Assembly (NCBI GenBank): GCA_036583965.1
Contig: JAZBQD010000018.1
Location: 69,590,143-69,654,142 of the forward strand
Length of the DNA: 64,000 bases
Direction of reading: 5' to 3'
Source: Prunella strophiata
Taxonomy: Eukaryota > Chordata > Aves > Passeriformes > Prunellidae
Shown: piece after piece, positions 21,108 to 32,763 of the stretch
How positions within the stretch are numbered: the first letter of the stretch is position 1
Layout: every line of letters starts with the position of its first letter
Program-made: the position numbers and the translations under genes
The notes under the pieces: generated by a model
Told to the model about the DNA's origin: nothing
Databases searched by the model: none
Seen by the model: only the letters and a program-made list of their open reading frames with translations

Positions 21108-22565
21108 GTGGGGTTTGGTGGGAACCAGGATCTGGGAAAGAGCCATGAAACAGGTGGGGTTTGGTGGGAATCAGACCTGGGAGACCACCATGAAACAGGT
21201 GGGGTTTGGTGGGAATCAGGATCTGAGAGACCACCATGAAACAGGTGGGGTTTGGTGGGAACCAGGGTCTGGGAGAGAGCCATGAAACAGGTGGGGTTTG
21301 GTGGGAACCAGGGTCTGGGAGAGCACCGTGAAACAGGTGGGGTTTGGTGGGAATCAGGACCTGGGAGAGAGCTGTGAAACAGGTGGGGTTTGGTGGGAAT
21401 CAGGACCTGGGAGAGAGCCATGAAACAGGTGGGGTTTGGTGGGAATGAGGATCACTGAGACCACCATGAAACAGGTGGGGTTTGGTGGGAATCAGGGTCT
21501 GGGAGAGAGCCATGAAACAGGTGAGGTTTGGTGGGAATCAGGGTCTGGGAGAGCACCATGAAACAGGTGAGGTTTGGTGGGAATCAGGGTCTGGGAGAGA
21601 GCCATGAAACAGATGGGGTTTGGTGGGAATCAGGACCTAGGAGACCACCATGAAACAGGTGGGGTTTGGTGGGAATCAGGGTGTGGGAGAGAGCCATGAA
21701 ACAGGTGGGGTTTGGTGGGAATCAGGGTCTGGGAGACCACCTTGAAACAGGTGGGGTTTGGTGGGAATCAGGATCTGAGAGAGAGCCGTGAAACAGGTGG
21801 GGTTTGGTGGGAATCAGGGTCTGGGAGACCACCTTGAAACAGGTGAGGTTTGGTGGGAACCAGGGTCTGGGAGAGAGCTGTGAAACAGGTGGGGTTTGGT
21901 GGGAACCAGGGTCTGGGAGAGAGAGCCATGAAACAGGTGGGGTTTGGTGGGAATCAGGGTCTGGGAGAGAGCCATGAAACAGGTGGGGTTTGGGGGAGTT
22001 TGGTGGGAATGAGGATCACTGAGACCACCATGAAACAGGTGGGGTTTGGTGGGAATCAGGGTCTGGGAGACCACCATGAAACAGGTGGGGTTTGGTGGGA
22101 ATCAGGGTCTGGGAGAGAGCCATGAAACAGGTGGGGTTTGGTGGGAATCAGGACCTGGGAGACCACCATGAAACAGGTGGGGTTTGGTGGGAATCAGGGT
22201 CTGGGAGAGAGCCATGAAACAGGTGAGGTTTGGTGGGAATCAGGATCTGGGAGACCACCATGAAACAGGTGGGGTTTGGTGGGAATCAGGGTCTGGGAGA
22301 CCACCTTGAAACAGGTGAGGTTTGGTGGGAATCAGGACCTGGGAGAGAGCCATGAAACAGATGGGATTTTGGGTTGTTTGGTGGGAATTCGGACTGGGGA
22401 GAGCACCATGAAACAGGTGGGGTTTGGTGGGCATTTGGTGGGAATCAGGATGGGTGAGACCATCATGAAACACGTGGGGTTTGGGGTGTTTGGTGGGAAT
22501 CAGGATCAGTGAGAGTACCATGAAACAGATGGGGTTTGGGGGAGTTTGGTGGGAATCGCCTGTTT
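21108..22565 (+). repeat. 46 bp minisatellite built from the exon E/intron junction
   Basis: About 31 units. Each contains GAGACCACCATGAAACAG (exon E ends GAGACCGCCATGAAACAG), then GTGGGGTTTGGTGGGAATCA and GGGTCTGGGA. So each unit repeats roughly the last 18 bases of the coding exon and the first 28 of the intron, including the 5' splice site CAG|GTGGGG. Variants include GAGAGAGCCATGAAACAG and GTGAGGTTTGG; some 3' units are longer. Translation continuing from exon E meets a stop at about 21237. Confidence 0.97.
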
Positions 22566-24186
22566 TTTGGGAAGAGGTTCATACGTTGAGTGGAAGTTCT
22601 TCTTCTCCAGGCCAAGGCTGTGGTTTGAGTTTGGGATTGTGTTGTTGGGTGAGGAGGGGTTGTTCCTTCCCTGGCTGCTCCTGGAGTTTTATCCTGGACT
22701 TTATCTTGGCTTTTAGGCCATTGAGAAGTGAGCATCCATTGTGTCCTCGGCTTCTCCCAGCTGGAGTTTTCCATGGTTTCGTGGCAGTCTGGGAGGCACA
22801 GTTGGGCAGATGCCTTGTGAAGGCTGGGAGTTCCCCATCTTGGCCAGCAATTCCTTGCCAAGATCCCAGCCCAATGTCCCCTTTCCCAGTGGAAGCCATT
22901 CCCTGTGTCCTGTCCCTGCAGGCCTTGTCCCCAGTCCCTCTCCAGCTTTCCTGGAGCCCCTTGTCTTTCATTTTCCTGTGGATGATGGAGGGAATTTTGC
23001 ATCTTCCAGCTTCTCCAAATCCCAGCTTCCTGCTGTTTTATGGCAGCTCTGTGCAGACTTCAGGAGGGTTTGTGGGAGCAGATTTATCTCCAGGTTGGAC
23101 TCTGTGCATGGGCAGGGAGCTCCCTGTGCCACTTCCCCTTGGCACAGCCGATTTGGAGCGATCTAGAATTGGAGCCTGGCGCTGTGTCCGTCCTGCAGCT
23201 CCAGGGAAGGGCAGGAGGAGCAGCTGGTGGGGGTCACTCAGGGCAGGGTGTCCCTCCCAGTATCCCCAGTTTGGATGGCTGGCTGTTTTCCCTGGATGCT
23301 GTGGATCAGAGCTGTGGAAAGGAGCGGAGCTGGCGGGAGGCCGGGAGAGTCGGGGAGCCACGATTGGCAGCTCCGTCCATTCGGTTTAAATTAGGATCAT
23401 ATAAATTCCTTTAAAATTGTTTGATTTCACCAGCGGGAGCGGGGGAGGCCTCGCTACAATGGGAGAGGAAATGGGGTTTTTGTAACATTACAGACACGAG
23501 GCTGCCACTGACAAGGGCTGAACATTTCATTTTGTGATAATCAGGAGGATCTGGCCGGCAGCGCTCGGAGCCGTGGCCGCGCTCCCGGGATTGGGATCAG
23601 GGGAGCTCCCAGCCCCTCCTGGGATGGACTTAGGGAGGCATTCCCGGGGTCTCACACCTGAGGAGCTCTCCCTGCCCTCCTTCCCTCCTGGGTTTTATTC
23701 CAATCTGAGTTTTATTACCTAAATTCCGGGGGAATTCACCGCGTTCCAAATCTCGTTGTTAATTACGGGGCCTGGAGCGGATGAAAGGAGCTGCACACAC
23801 TTGAACTCCACTTGGACTTTGGCCCTGTGAACCTGCGTGTGTGTTTGGGTTTTGGTGGGGTTTTTTTTACAGGGCTCTGAGCTCCAGGCCTGAATTACAT
23901 CCCATTAACACGTGCTGATATCCGGGCCGGCCTTTATTATCCCACTCCAGGCTGGAATGTGCCGGGCATGTGGAGGAGGCCACTGGGGATGGAGCTGCTG
24001 TGAGTGAGGGGCCAAAAACAACCCAGCCAAGAGCCAGCCATGGATCCAGTGCTGGGGACAGCCAAAAGTGTCAGTGCTGCCTTTCCAGAGGGCAGGAAAA
24101 GCAGGAGGTTATTCATGGGAATCACTGGGATGCAGCAGCACGGCTGGGCTTGGATAGGTGGGGATCTGGGTTTGAGCAGGAGGAGC
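22566..24186 (+). other. Intron with conserved-looking islands
   Basis: Apart from the CR1 piece at 22830-22985 this is low-repeat. About 23370-23560 and 23720-23945 have the texture of conserved non-coding DNA: mixed composition, little repetition and motifs such as GTTGTTAATTACGGGG and TTTAAATTAGGATCATATAA. Conservation cannot be tested from one sequence. No exon-like open frame with matching splice sites is recognised. Confidence 0.4.
22830..22985 (-). mobile_element. CR1 LINE internal fragment, minus orientation
   Basis: Contains AAGATCCCAGCCCAATGTCC, CCTTTCCCAGTGGAAGCCAT and TGTCCCCAGTCCCTCTCCAG, which parallel the longer CR1 copies at 35395-35862 and 48666-49240 in reverse complement. 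Both ends are missing. Confidence 0.75.
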
Positions 24187-24620
24187 TGGGACAGGTTGAT
24201 CCAGGATTAATTGGGACAGGTTAATCCAGAAGGACTTGGAATAGATTGATCCAGGATGAATTTAGACAAGGTTGGTCCAGGGGGGAGTTGGGACAGGCTG
24301 ATCCAGGAGGAGTTGGGACAGGTTATCTAGGATTAATTGGGACAGGCTGATCCAGGATTAATTTGGACAGGTTGATCCAGATGGGGTTGGGACAGGCTGA
24401 TCCAGGATTAATTGGGACAGGCTGGATCCAGGGGGAGTTTGGACAGGTTATTCAGGATTAATTTGGACAGGCTGATCCATAATTAATTGGGACAGGCTGG
24501 ATCCAAGGGGAGTTTGGACCATTGATCCAGGATTAATTGGGACAGGTTGATCCAGGAGGACTTGGAACAGGTTGATCCAGGATGAGTTTGGACAGGTTGG
24601 TCCAGCAGGAGGAGTTGGAA
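24187..24620 (+). repeat. ~25 bp degenerate minisatellite
   Basis: About 17 units of GGGACAGGTTGATCCAGGA plus TTAATT, alternating with AGGAGTT or GGGGAGTT versions. Units vary in length, with heavy substitution. Confidence 0.9.
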
Positions 24621-24767
24621 CAGTTGGAATTCCAGCTGTGCTGGGTGGAAGGTGTTGTTTCATCCTCGTGCCAGCAGCTGGGGGTGTTTGTGTCCCCTCT
24701 GGGCTGTGCCACCTGAGGTTGGGTCAGTTCATGTTCCCTCCTTGGAAGCCAAAATCCCCCTGGAATG

Positions 24768-24923
24768 TGAATGGATTGGGAAGGACCTTAAAGATGATCC
24801 CAATCCACCCCATGCATGGTCAGGGACACCTCCCACTGTCCCAGGCTGCTCCCAGCCCCAGTGTCCAGCCTGGCCTTGGACACTGCCAGGGATGCAGGGG
24901 CAGCCACAGCTGCTCTGGATAAC
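24768..24923 (-). mobile_element. CR1 LINE 3' end, minus orientation
   Basis: Contains GGAAGGACCTTAAAGATGAT, CAGGGACACCTCCCACTGTC, TGGCCTTGGACACTGCCAGG and a CAGCCACAGCTGCTCTGG end. It lies 150 bp after the 25 bp array. Confidence 0.85.
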
Positions 24924-25093
24924 CAGTGGTGTTCCTTAAGTGTTTTCCAGCTTTAAGGATTCTGGGATTATCTCCCCAGGGAGCACGTTCTGGTTGGTCA
25001 AAAACTGTGGGAAGGTTTGTGTGGGAATGAAGGATTTGGGGAGCACAATGGAAAGCCTGGAACTCTGAGTTCAGGATGTTAAATCCAACATTC

Positions 25094-25127
<34 letters not shown>

Positions 25128-25960
25128 GACTTCGCAGGAAAAGCTGGGAGAGTCTCCTGGAAAGTCTGCTGAATTCTTTGGGAAGATCCTTCCTTGGTCC
25201 CTGTGGCTGGGAAGGAACAGGAATTCCAAAAAGTCTCATGAGAAAGGGCAGAGATAAGTGAAAAAGGCTTCCAAAATGGAGTGGCAGAACTGGGGTTGTG
25301 GGCGTGGAGTTTGAATAGAAGTGTGGAATATCACTGGGTGGGAAACGTAGAGTTTAAGGGTTTAGAGTATATTGATATATATAGAGGAAGATGGAGGTTT
25401 TGGGGTGGAGGCTGGGGCCTCCTTCTCCTTCTGGGGGAAGGGGTTGGGGGATGAGGTGGGAATGAGGGATGGGAAGAGAAGGAGGGATGAGGAGGGGATG
25501 GGTGATGGGAAGAGCAGCAGAGCCCTCAGGGTGGGAAGGTTTTCCAGGACAAAGCCCTGTCCAGGAGCTGCTGCTCTGATCCCGTCCCGAAGCTCCAGGT
25601 GGGGCTGATTCCTGGCCTCCAGTGGGAACATCTCCCACCCTGGGCAGGGATCCCATTATCCCATCCCATTATCCCATCCCATGCCCAGGCTGTCCCCCAG
25701 GAGGTGGCTGTGGAGCACAAGGCACTGGAGCCATTTCCTGGGATCACTGGGATGTGGCACGAGGCAATTCCAGCATTATTGGGAAACCCTGGCCCTCCCT
25801 GGATTCTCTTTAAACACAACCACACTTCCCCCCTTCCAGAGCCAGCATGTCCCAGCACTCCAGGGGACACAGGGACATTTCCCAGTGTCCAGGCACTGCC
25901 CTGGTGGCCTTTTGCTAGCCAGGAACAACGTTCCAAAAAGACATTTTGGGTCATGTTCCC
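24924..25960 (+). other. Intron with A tract and purine-rich stretch
   Basis: A run of 27 A lies at 25099-25125. About 25430-25520 is purine-rich with GATGGGAAGAG repeats. Short CCCATTATCCCATC repeats lie at about 25650-25685. No gene recognised. Confidence 0.6.
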
Positions 25961-26090
25961 AATTATCCTGATAATCCAATTATCCTGATAATCCCAGTTA
26001 TTATCCTGATAATCCAATTATCCTGATAATCCAATTATCCTGATAATCCCAGTTATTATCCTGACAATCCCAGTTATTATCCTGGTAACC
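25961..26090 (+). repeat. Short array of ATTATCctGATAAT palindromes
   Basis: Seven units, 17 or 21 bp, each built on ATTATC-CT-GATAAT, whose arms are reverse complements. The first five are intact; the last two decay (CTGACAAT, CTGGTAAC). Intact units place TGATAA, a match to the GATA-factor consensus WGATAR, at close regular spacing. Confidence 0.9.
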
Positions 26091-28080
26091 CCTGGCATTT
26101 CTGGGCTCTGGGGGACACTGGGCAGCACAGCTGGAATTGCTCTGGGCTCAGCTGGGTCCTGGTGCCTTTCCTGGGCAGGGAATGTCCCCGTGCTGGGTGT
26201 CACTGCTCTGGTGACATTCCGTGTTTTCCAGAGGTCACAGAGCCCTGGCTGGGATCTGTGCTGTGCCCATGCCAAGGCTGGGCTCAGCTGGAGCCTCTGG
26301 AAGCTCCTGCTTGGTGGGGGCCAGGGTTTATCCTGCCCCAGGACTTCCAGAGGCACCCCCAGAGCTGAACTTCCTGCTGCTTCCAGCTCCCGTTCCGGGG
26401 GTTTGCCTTAACAAGTCAAAATAAGGCTGGTTATTAAAAACTGGAAGTTTTCTAGGCTTGGGTGCAGCAGGAGAGCCTTGGAAAGGTCGCTCTGGTGGCT
26501 GGGAGGATTTCCACAGCGGGGTGGGGGTAGTGGGATGGGGGTTTCTGCTCCTGGGCAGGTTTGGGAAGCAGGAATTTGATTTTCCAGTCGAATTTAGGAA
26601 CGAGACCTTCTTAATCTTTGCTCCTGCTGCTTGTCTGCTTGGGATATTAAAGTCTTAGGAGAGGAAATGGAGAGATGGGAAGGGACATGGGCAGCCACGG
26701 GCTGGGCTTGCAGGATTTTGGGAAGAGGCTCCCACGACTCAGGGGATGCTGTGTCCCACTGGAGAAAGGATGGATGGAGAGGTGTCACTGTGAGAGCTCT
26801 GAGTGCCTTGGTTTAGACACTGCCAGAATTTAGGAGGTGTTCACAGCCATCCCCTTCCTCCTGGCAGGGAGGAGCTGGATGACCAGTGGGAATTCTGCTG
26901 GGCTCTGCCCTCAGCATCCTCTGGGTAACCTTTTGGAGAACCTCCTCGAGGAAAACGGGGAGGAGATTTTTGTGTTTTGCACTGCATGAAAACCTCAGCC
27001 AGCTCTGGAAGCCCCTGCTATTTTTTCATTAAGCCTTGGCCCCAAAATGTGTTATTTTAAGAGTGTTGAGCAGCCCTCTCTGGGCAGGGGAGCCATCACT
27101 TGCCACTGGTGTTTGATCTGGAAGCTTTTTGAGACAAAACCTCCCCGAGTGTCTGCCCTGAGCCGGAGCCTCCGCTCCCGTCACCGCGTCCCGGATCCAT
27201 CCAGGAAAGGCCTCCAAGATCATCAAGTCCAACCTTTGAAGTTTGGGACTTCTGGGTTTTCTTCACTGGCTGGGCTCTGGAGATGAGGTGTGAGAAATCC
27301 CAGAGCCAGGAGGTGGCATTTTGTGGGCTCTGTCACCGTGTGCCACCCTGTGCTCGCACTCTGGGACCCCCAGTGGTACCAGGGATGTGTTGGGATGTGT
27401 TGGGATGGGAGCTACAGGAGGAAGGAGCAGGAGGAGATGGGAATGATCTGAGAACTGGGGAGGGTTTTTGAAGTGGCTCCTGGAGTGAAATGTCAGGCCA
27501 GGAGCCTGAGGTTAAATGTGATCCCTCGGCGGCGTGGGAGCCGCCGTGGATGGGAAACGCAACCGGGAACGTCTGGAAGTGCAGGACACATCTGGGGAGG
27601 TGCTGAGGGCTTTGTGCAGATCTCAGCAGGTTCTGCCCTTCCTCGTGCTTTCCCTCTGCTCCCTCCCACATCACAGAACTGCAGTGCAAATGTGCTTATT
27701 GTCATAAAAGGGCTTTTTATTCCCCGTTTCCTGGCGTTCTGGGAAGGTTTCACTGTTTATTTAACAGGAATTCTGTGCCTTTAAGTCTGCGTTGGAAATT
27801 TATACTCCATAGGAAGTTTATTAATAAATGGGCATCCCTCTCAATTCCTTTTATGACCTCAGAAATGAAACTGCTAAATCATGGCCTTTTTTATTTCAGC
27901 ATCTGGGGCCTGGGGGATCCCAGCAGTGGATCCACGTTCCCTGGGCATGGCTGCACCAGAAAATCCAAAGTTTAACTGCAGGGCAGCCATGTGCTGGGCC
28001 AGCTTTTTGTGTGGTTGCCTTTTAGACCTTTTAAAAGTCTTGAAATCCAGAGATGTTAGAAGTAAATCCTTTATCTTCCA
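26091..28080 (+). other. Intron, no gene recognised
   Basis: A small CR1 remnant (CTCCAAGATCATCAAGTCCA) lies at about 27206-27238. About 27000-27200 and 27640-27870 look non-repetitive and AT/GC mixed, possibly conserved non-coding DNA. No exon supported. Confidence 0.45.
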
Positions 28081-28206
28081 ACCATGGAATGGTTTGGGTT
28101 GGGAGGGGCCTTAAAGATCATCCAGTTCCAGCCTTCTGCTGTGAGCAGGGACAACTTCCATATCCCAGGGGGCTCCAAAGCAAATCCAGCCTTGCCTTGG
28201 ACATCT
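28081..28206 (-). mobile_element. CR1 LINE 3' end, minus orientation
   Basis: Starts ACCATGGAATGGTTTGGGTT, then GGCCTTAAAGATCATCCAGT and CCTTGCCTTGGACATCTTCC. It is followed directly by an AT-rich near-palindrome at 28209-28256. Confidence 0.88.
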
Positions 28207-28208
28207 TC

Positions 28209-28256
28209 CAAGATAATTAATAATTAATGATTCATTATTAATAATTAATTATAGGC
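28209..28256. repeat. AT-rich near-palindrome of TAAT motifs
   Basis: Reads AGATAATTAATAATTAATGA followed by TTCATTATTAATAATTAATT; the halves are close to reverse complements. The 19-mer AGATAATTAATAATTAATG also occurs at about 19587 in the LTR-like element. Confidence 0.8.
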
Positions 28257-29373
28257 AAAGGGAAAGTGCCAAGTGGAGGCAGGAGCACTCCTTGCTCCTT
28301 CCTTTGAGCCATCAGGAGTTGCTGTTGTGTTTGTGGGATTTCAGCTGGGGAAGAGGAGCCCTGAACCTCCTTTCATTCAGCCTGGACTGTGATTTTTGGG
28401 TTGGGACACTGTGATTTTTCCTTCTTTTGCTTCTCCTGGTTTCTATTTTGAGGCTGGGAAGTTGCTCCCAGCAGCACCAGGATCCCGTGGCTCCGGGGCT
28501 GAGTCAGCTCAGTCTGACCCCACAATAAACTCAATTTGTTCCTGATTTGTTGTGGGGGAGCTCAGGGCTCTGGGCAGCACGGCCCTGCCAGGAGAGGTGA
28601 TGGAATCACCTCAAAAATCTCTGGGAATGGCTCCCACCAGGGTGCTGCTGCCCAGCATGATAAATTCAATAAAAGCAATAAAAATGTGGCTGCTCATAAA
28701 CCTTTTAAATGGACTGGGTTTTCCCAGATTTCTCCTCTTAAAACTTCCACGGGTGGTTTTGGTAATGTGGAGGGGTTTGATCTCTCTGTGCTCTCCAGCT
28801 GGGCACTGCTCCTGCCCTGGCACTCTGGAGATGGGGAGGAATCTGAGGAGGTTTTGGGAGCACTCCTGATGTCCCACAGACATGGAGTTGGAATGGTTTG
28901 GGTGGGAAGGGACCTTAAATCCCATCCCATTCCTGTACCAAGGACTGTTCCAGGGTGCTCAGAGTCTCCAGGTCCTCACCTGGAGCTGCCAAACATTTGG
29001 TGGATGTGGCAAAATCCCAGTGCTGTGCCAAGGTCACTGCTGGGCACCCAAACTCCGTGTGCCAGCACACCCCAAACTGCCCTTGAGCTCAGATTTTGGC
29101 TTTTTTGGTCCAGGTGAGCAAAATCTGATCCTTCCTGCAAATGATGGACCTGAAACCTCGTGCAGCAGGGTGCCAGCTGGACCAAATCCCCTTCTGGGAA
29201 TGTCACTGCCCTGGAATTCCCAGGGAACTTTGTCCAGCCCTTCCCTGGGCTGGGAGTGATCCCCAGGGAAAGGAAGGGCTCCAGTCCCCAGGGAATTCAC
29301 TCCTGGAATGAGATGGAAGTGGGTTCATGCTGAGGGCTGGGCTTGTTCCAGCTCAGGTGCAGTGGTTTGCTTT
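28257..29373 (+). other. Intron with one CR1 remnant
   Basis: A short minus-strand CR1 end (GGAATGGTTTGGGTGGGAAG, GGACCTTAAATCCCATCCCA) lies at about 28887-28970. The rest shows no exon or array. Confidence 0.55.
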
Positions 29374-30560
29374 TCAGGGAATGCTGGTTCATTTTTCAGG
29401 GAATGGTGGCTCCATTTGCATGGAATGGTGGCTCAGTTTTCAGGGAATGGTGGTTTAATTTTCAGGGAATGCTGGGTCCATTGTCAGGGAATGGTGGCTC
29501 AAGTTCTTAGGGAATGGGGGATTCAGTTTTCAAGGAATGGTGGCTCTGTTTTCAGGGAATGGTGGCTCTGTTTTCAGGGAATACTAATTCACTTGTCAGG
29601 GAATGGTGGCTCTGTTTTCAGGGAATGGTGGTTCAGCTTTTAGGGAATGCTAATTCAATTTTCAGGGAATGGTGTTTCCGTTGTCAGGGAATGCTGGTTC
29701 ATTTTTCAGGAGTGCTTATTCAGTTTTCAGGGAATGGTGGCTCTGTTTTCAGGGAATGGTGGCTCAGTTTTTAGGGAATGGTGGCTCAGTTTTTAGGGAA
29801 TGGTGGCTCAGTTTTCAGGGAATGGTGGCTCAGTTTTTAGGGAATGGTGGCTCCGTTTTCAGGGAATGGTGGCTCAGTTTTTAGGGAATGGTGGCTCTGT
29901 TTTCAGGGAATGGTGGCTCAGTTTTTAGGGAATGGTGGCTCTGTTTTCAGGGAATGGTGGCTCAGTTTTTAGGGAATGGTGGCTCAGTTTTTAGGGAATG
30001 GTGGCTCCATTTTCAGGGAATGGTGGCTCAGTTTTCAGGGAATGGTGGCTCAGTTTTCAGGGAATGGTGGCTCAAGTTCTTAGGGAATGGGGGATTCAAT
30101 TTTCAAGGAATGGTGGCTCTGTTTTCAGGGAATGGTGGCTCAAGTTCTTAGGGAATGGGGGATTCAATTTTCAAGGAATGGTGGCTCTGTTTTCAGGGAA
30201 TGGTGGCTCAGTTTTTAGGGAATGGTGGCTCCATTTTCAGGGAATGGTGGCTCAAGTTCTTAGGGAATGGGGGATTCAATTTTCAAGGAATGGTGGCTCT
30301 GTTTTCAGGGAATGGTGGCTCAGTTTTTAGGGAATGGTGGCTCTGTTTTCAGGGAATGGTGGCTCTGTTTTCAGGGAATGGTGGCTCAGTTTTCAGGGAA
30401 TGGTGGTTCTGTTTTCAGGGAATGGTGGCTCAGTTTTCAGGGAATGGTGGCTCCATTTTCAGGGAATGCTGGTTCATTTTTCAGGGAATGGTGGCTCAGT
30501 TTTTAGGGAATGCTGGTTCATTTTTCAGGGAATGGTGGCTCCATTTTCAGGGAATGGTGC
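29374..30560 (+). repeat. 22 bp minisatellite with higher-order structure
   Basis: About 54 units of GGCTCAGTTTTCAGGGAATG plus GT. Variants are TTTTTAGGG, GCTCTGTTTTC and GCTGGTTCATTTTTC. A block with CTCAAGTTCTTAGGG, GGGGGATTCA and TTTTCAAGGAATGG recurs at about 29498, 30072, 30147 and 30252, showing multi-unit duplication. + strand open frames overlap each other here and are repeat by-products. Confidence 0.95.
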
Positions 30561-32181
30561 CAAGCTGCCTGCCCTTCCTGTAACACTCTGGGACAAATTG
30601 CAGCCAGGTGCTGCAGCAGCCACTGAGGGGATCCTGCAGCAGCCCAAGGCTTCCCTTCCCTCCAAGCTTTTTTTGCAAAACCCCTGAGTTCTGTTGTCAG
30701 GCTCAGGTCATTTAAACCTCTCCACATATTCTTCCAATTCCCATCTATGGCAAATTTAGAACAGCTTTCATTTCAGGGAAAATGTCCTTCAGTTCTTCCA
30801 GGCCAGGAGGAGCTGCTTTGTTCCCCTTTCCTGGTTCTTGGGAGTGGGACAGGTTCCTGTGGGGACAGGGAGGAGATGACTGGGACACCCTGGTGGCTTT
30901 GATCTGGGGTCTCCATCTGCTGCTCATCACTTCTGGTTCCTCAGGGAGGCTGGGATCCAGCAGGGTGAAAGAGCTCCAGCAGCACCAGGGACATTCCCTG
31001 GTCCTGTATTTTCAGGGAATGTGGGATTTTGGGGTTTTCATTTAAAATCTCTGCATTTTGGTGGTGGGTGTTGACCTGGGCCAAGCTCACCTGTGCCTTA
31101 GGGATTGTTTAGGTGGGGAAAGCCCTGTGAGGTCTGAGCCCACCACTGTCCCCAGGTGCCACATCCACAGGGATTTTGGATCCCCCAGGGATGGGGCATT
31201 CCCCCACTTCCTTTGCAGGTTTGGGAGGGAAATGTGGGTCCTGATGTGTTCTCATTCCTGCTGTTCCAGAAATGTCCTCTGTGCATCTCAGGTCTTTCAA
31301 AACTCAGGAATTAGGGAGAAAACATTCAGAAAAGGATGTGGCTGGGTGGGAGCAGCCTGCTGGAGATGATCCTGCTGGACTGGAGGGATTTTCCCTGGCA
31401 TTCCAAGTGTGCAGCAGGAGCAGAGGGCAGGGAGCCTTCCTGTGCCTCAGGCAGATTTGGGAAGAGTTTAAGAAGCATTTGTAGGGGAAAAACTCAAGCC
31501 AGATCTTGGGAAAAGGAAGAGGAAGAGCTGTGGGCTGAAGCTGGCTTGGGGTGTTTGCTGTGTCTGATGGTGGGAGGGGGGAAGGTTTGGGGTGGAAATT
31601 GCTCCTGTGTGCAGAGAAGGAGGAGCAGGAGGTGCCTGGAGGTGTTGCTGCTTCAAACCCCTCCCTGCATGCAGAGGCTGAGGGAGTTGTGCTTCTCTGG
31701 GCAGGTAAAATTCCATTTCTGCTGCTTCCATGCCAGCTTTCCCTTGGTGTGCCCGTTAAAAACAGGCAGAGCTTTCCTCTTGGAGCATCTTCTGCTCCAG
31801 GGTTGGGTTTTTTCCATTGTTTTCAGCTTCCCAGAGCAGCTGGGAAGCCCTTGGGGAGCTGTTCCTGTTTGGCTCTGGGGATCAGAGTTCCCAGGCAGGG
31901 ATGGGAGCTCTTCCCAGGCGAGCAGTGCTGAGTGTTTGGGGTTTCCTGGGATTGTCACATTCCTGGCGCCTTGTCCTCAGGATCCTGCTGGGGACCCAGC
32001 TCTGGGTGTCTCAGCTGTGGTCTTCTCCTTCAGGAGAACATCTCCAGAGGCTGTGGAAAGTCCTGGATTAAGCAGAGGAAGGACAGCTCTGGAGAGGAGT
32101 TGTCCTGGGCTGCTTTGGGGTTGTCTGAGCTGGGCTGTGGGAACTGGAACCTTCCATGGGCTCTTGGGGAGGGGTTCCTGT
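30561..32181 (+). other. Intron, no gene recognised
   Basis: Contains a CR1 remnant on the minus strand at about 31135-31215 (GTCCCCAGGTGCCACATCCA). A 465-codon + frame starting at 31336 runs on through the CR1 copies at 32182-32763; its peptide is unlike any family I know and lacks splice-site support. No exon recognised. Confidence 0.5.
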
Positions 32182-32372
32182 CTGGGAGGGTGGGGAGGGG
32201 CTGGGCTGGAATTCCCAGCTTTGCTGTGGCTGCCCCTGGATCCCTGGCAGTGCCCAAGGCCAGGTTGGACATTGGGAGCAGCCTGGGACAGTGGGAGGTG
32301 TCCCTGCCCATGGATGGGGTGGAATGGGATGGGCTTTAGGGTCCCTTCCAACCCAAACCATTCCAGAATTCT
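32182..32372 (+). mobile_element. CR1 LINE 3' end, + orientation
   Basis: Contains GGGCTGGAATTCCCAGCTTT, TGGCTGCCCCTGGATCCCTG, GGACAGTGGGAGGTGTCCCT and the terminus AACCCAAACCATTCCAGAAT. It is followed directly by a second CR1 in the same orientation. Confidence 0.92.
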
Positions 32373-32763
32373 GGAGCCAGGCTGGGAGAGCTGGGAATGC
32401 TCCCCTGGAGAAGGGAAGGCTCCAGGGAGAGCTCAGAGTCCCTGGCAGGGCCTGGAGGGGCTCCAGGAGAGCTGCAGAGGGACTGGGGACAAGGGACAGA
32501 GGGACAGGACACAGGGAATGGCTCCCACTGGGAAAGGGGAGATTGGGCTGGGATCTTGGAAATTAGGAATTGCTGTGTGGGAGGGTGGGGAGGGGCTGGG
32601 CTGGAATTGCCAGCTTTGCTGTGGCTGCCCCTGGATCCCTGGCAGTGCCCAAGGCCAGGTTGGACATTGGGATTCACCTGGGACATTGGAAGATGTCCCT
32701 GCCCATGGCAAGGGTGACACTGGATCATCTTGAAGATCCTTTCCCATTCCATGATTCCATGAT
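32373..32763 (+). mobile_element. CR1 LINE 3' fragment, + orientation
   Basis: Longer copy: GAGCTGGGAATGCTCCCCTG, CTCCAGGAGAGCTGCAGAGG, ACTGGGAAAGGGGAGATTGG, CCAAGGCCAGGTTGGACATT and the terminus CATTCCATGATTCCATGA. It is very similar to 35395-35862 and, in reverse, to 48666-49240. Confidence 0.93.

Noticed and set aside
31336..32733. 465-codon + frame
   Set aside because: Crosses two CR1 fragments and matches no family I know; probably chance openness in GC-rich DNA.
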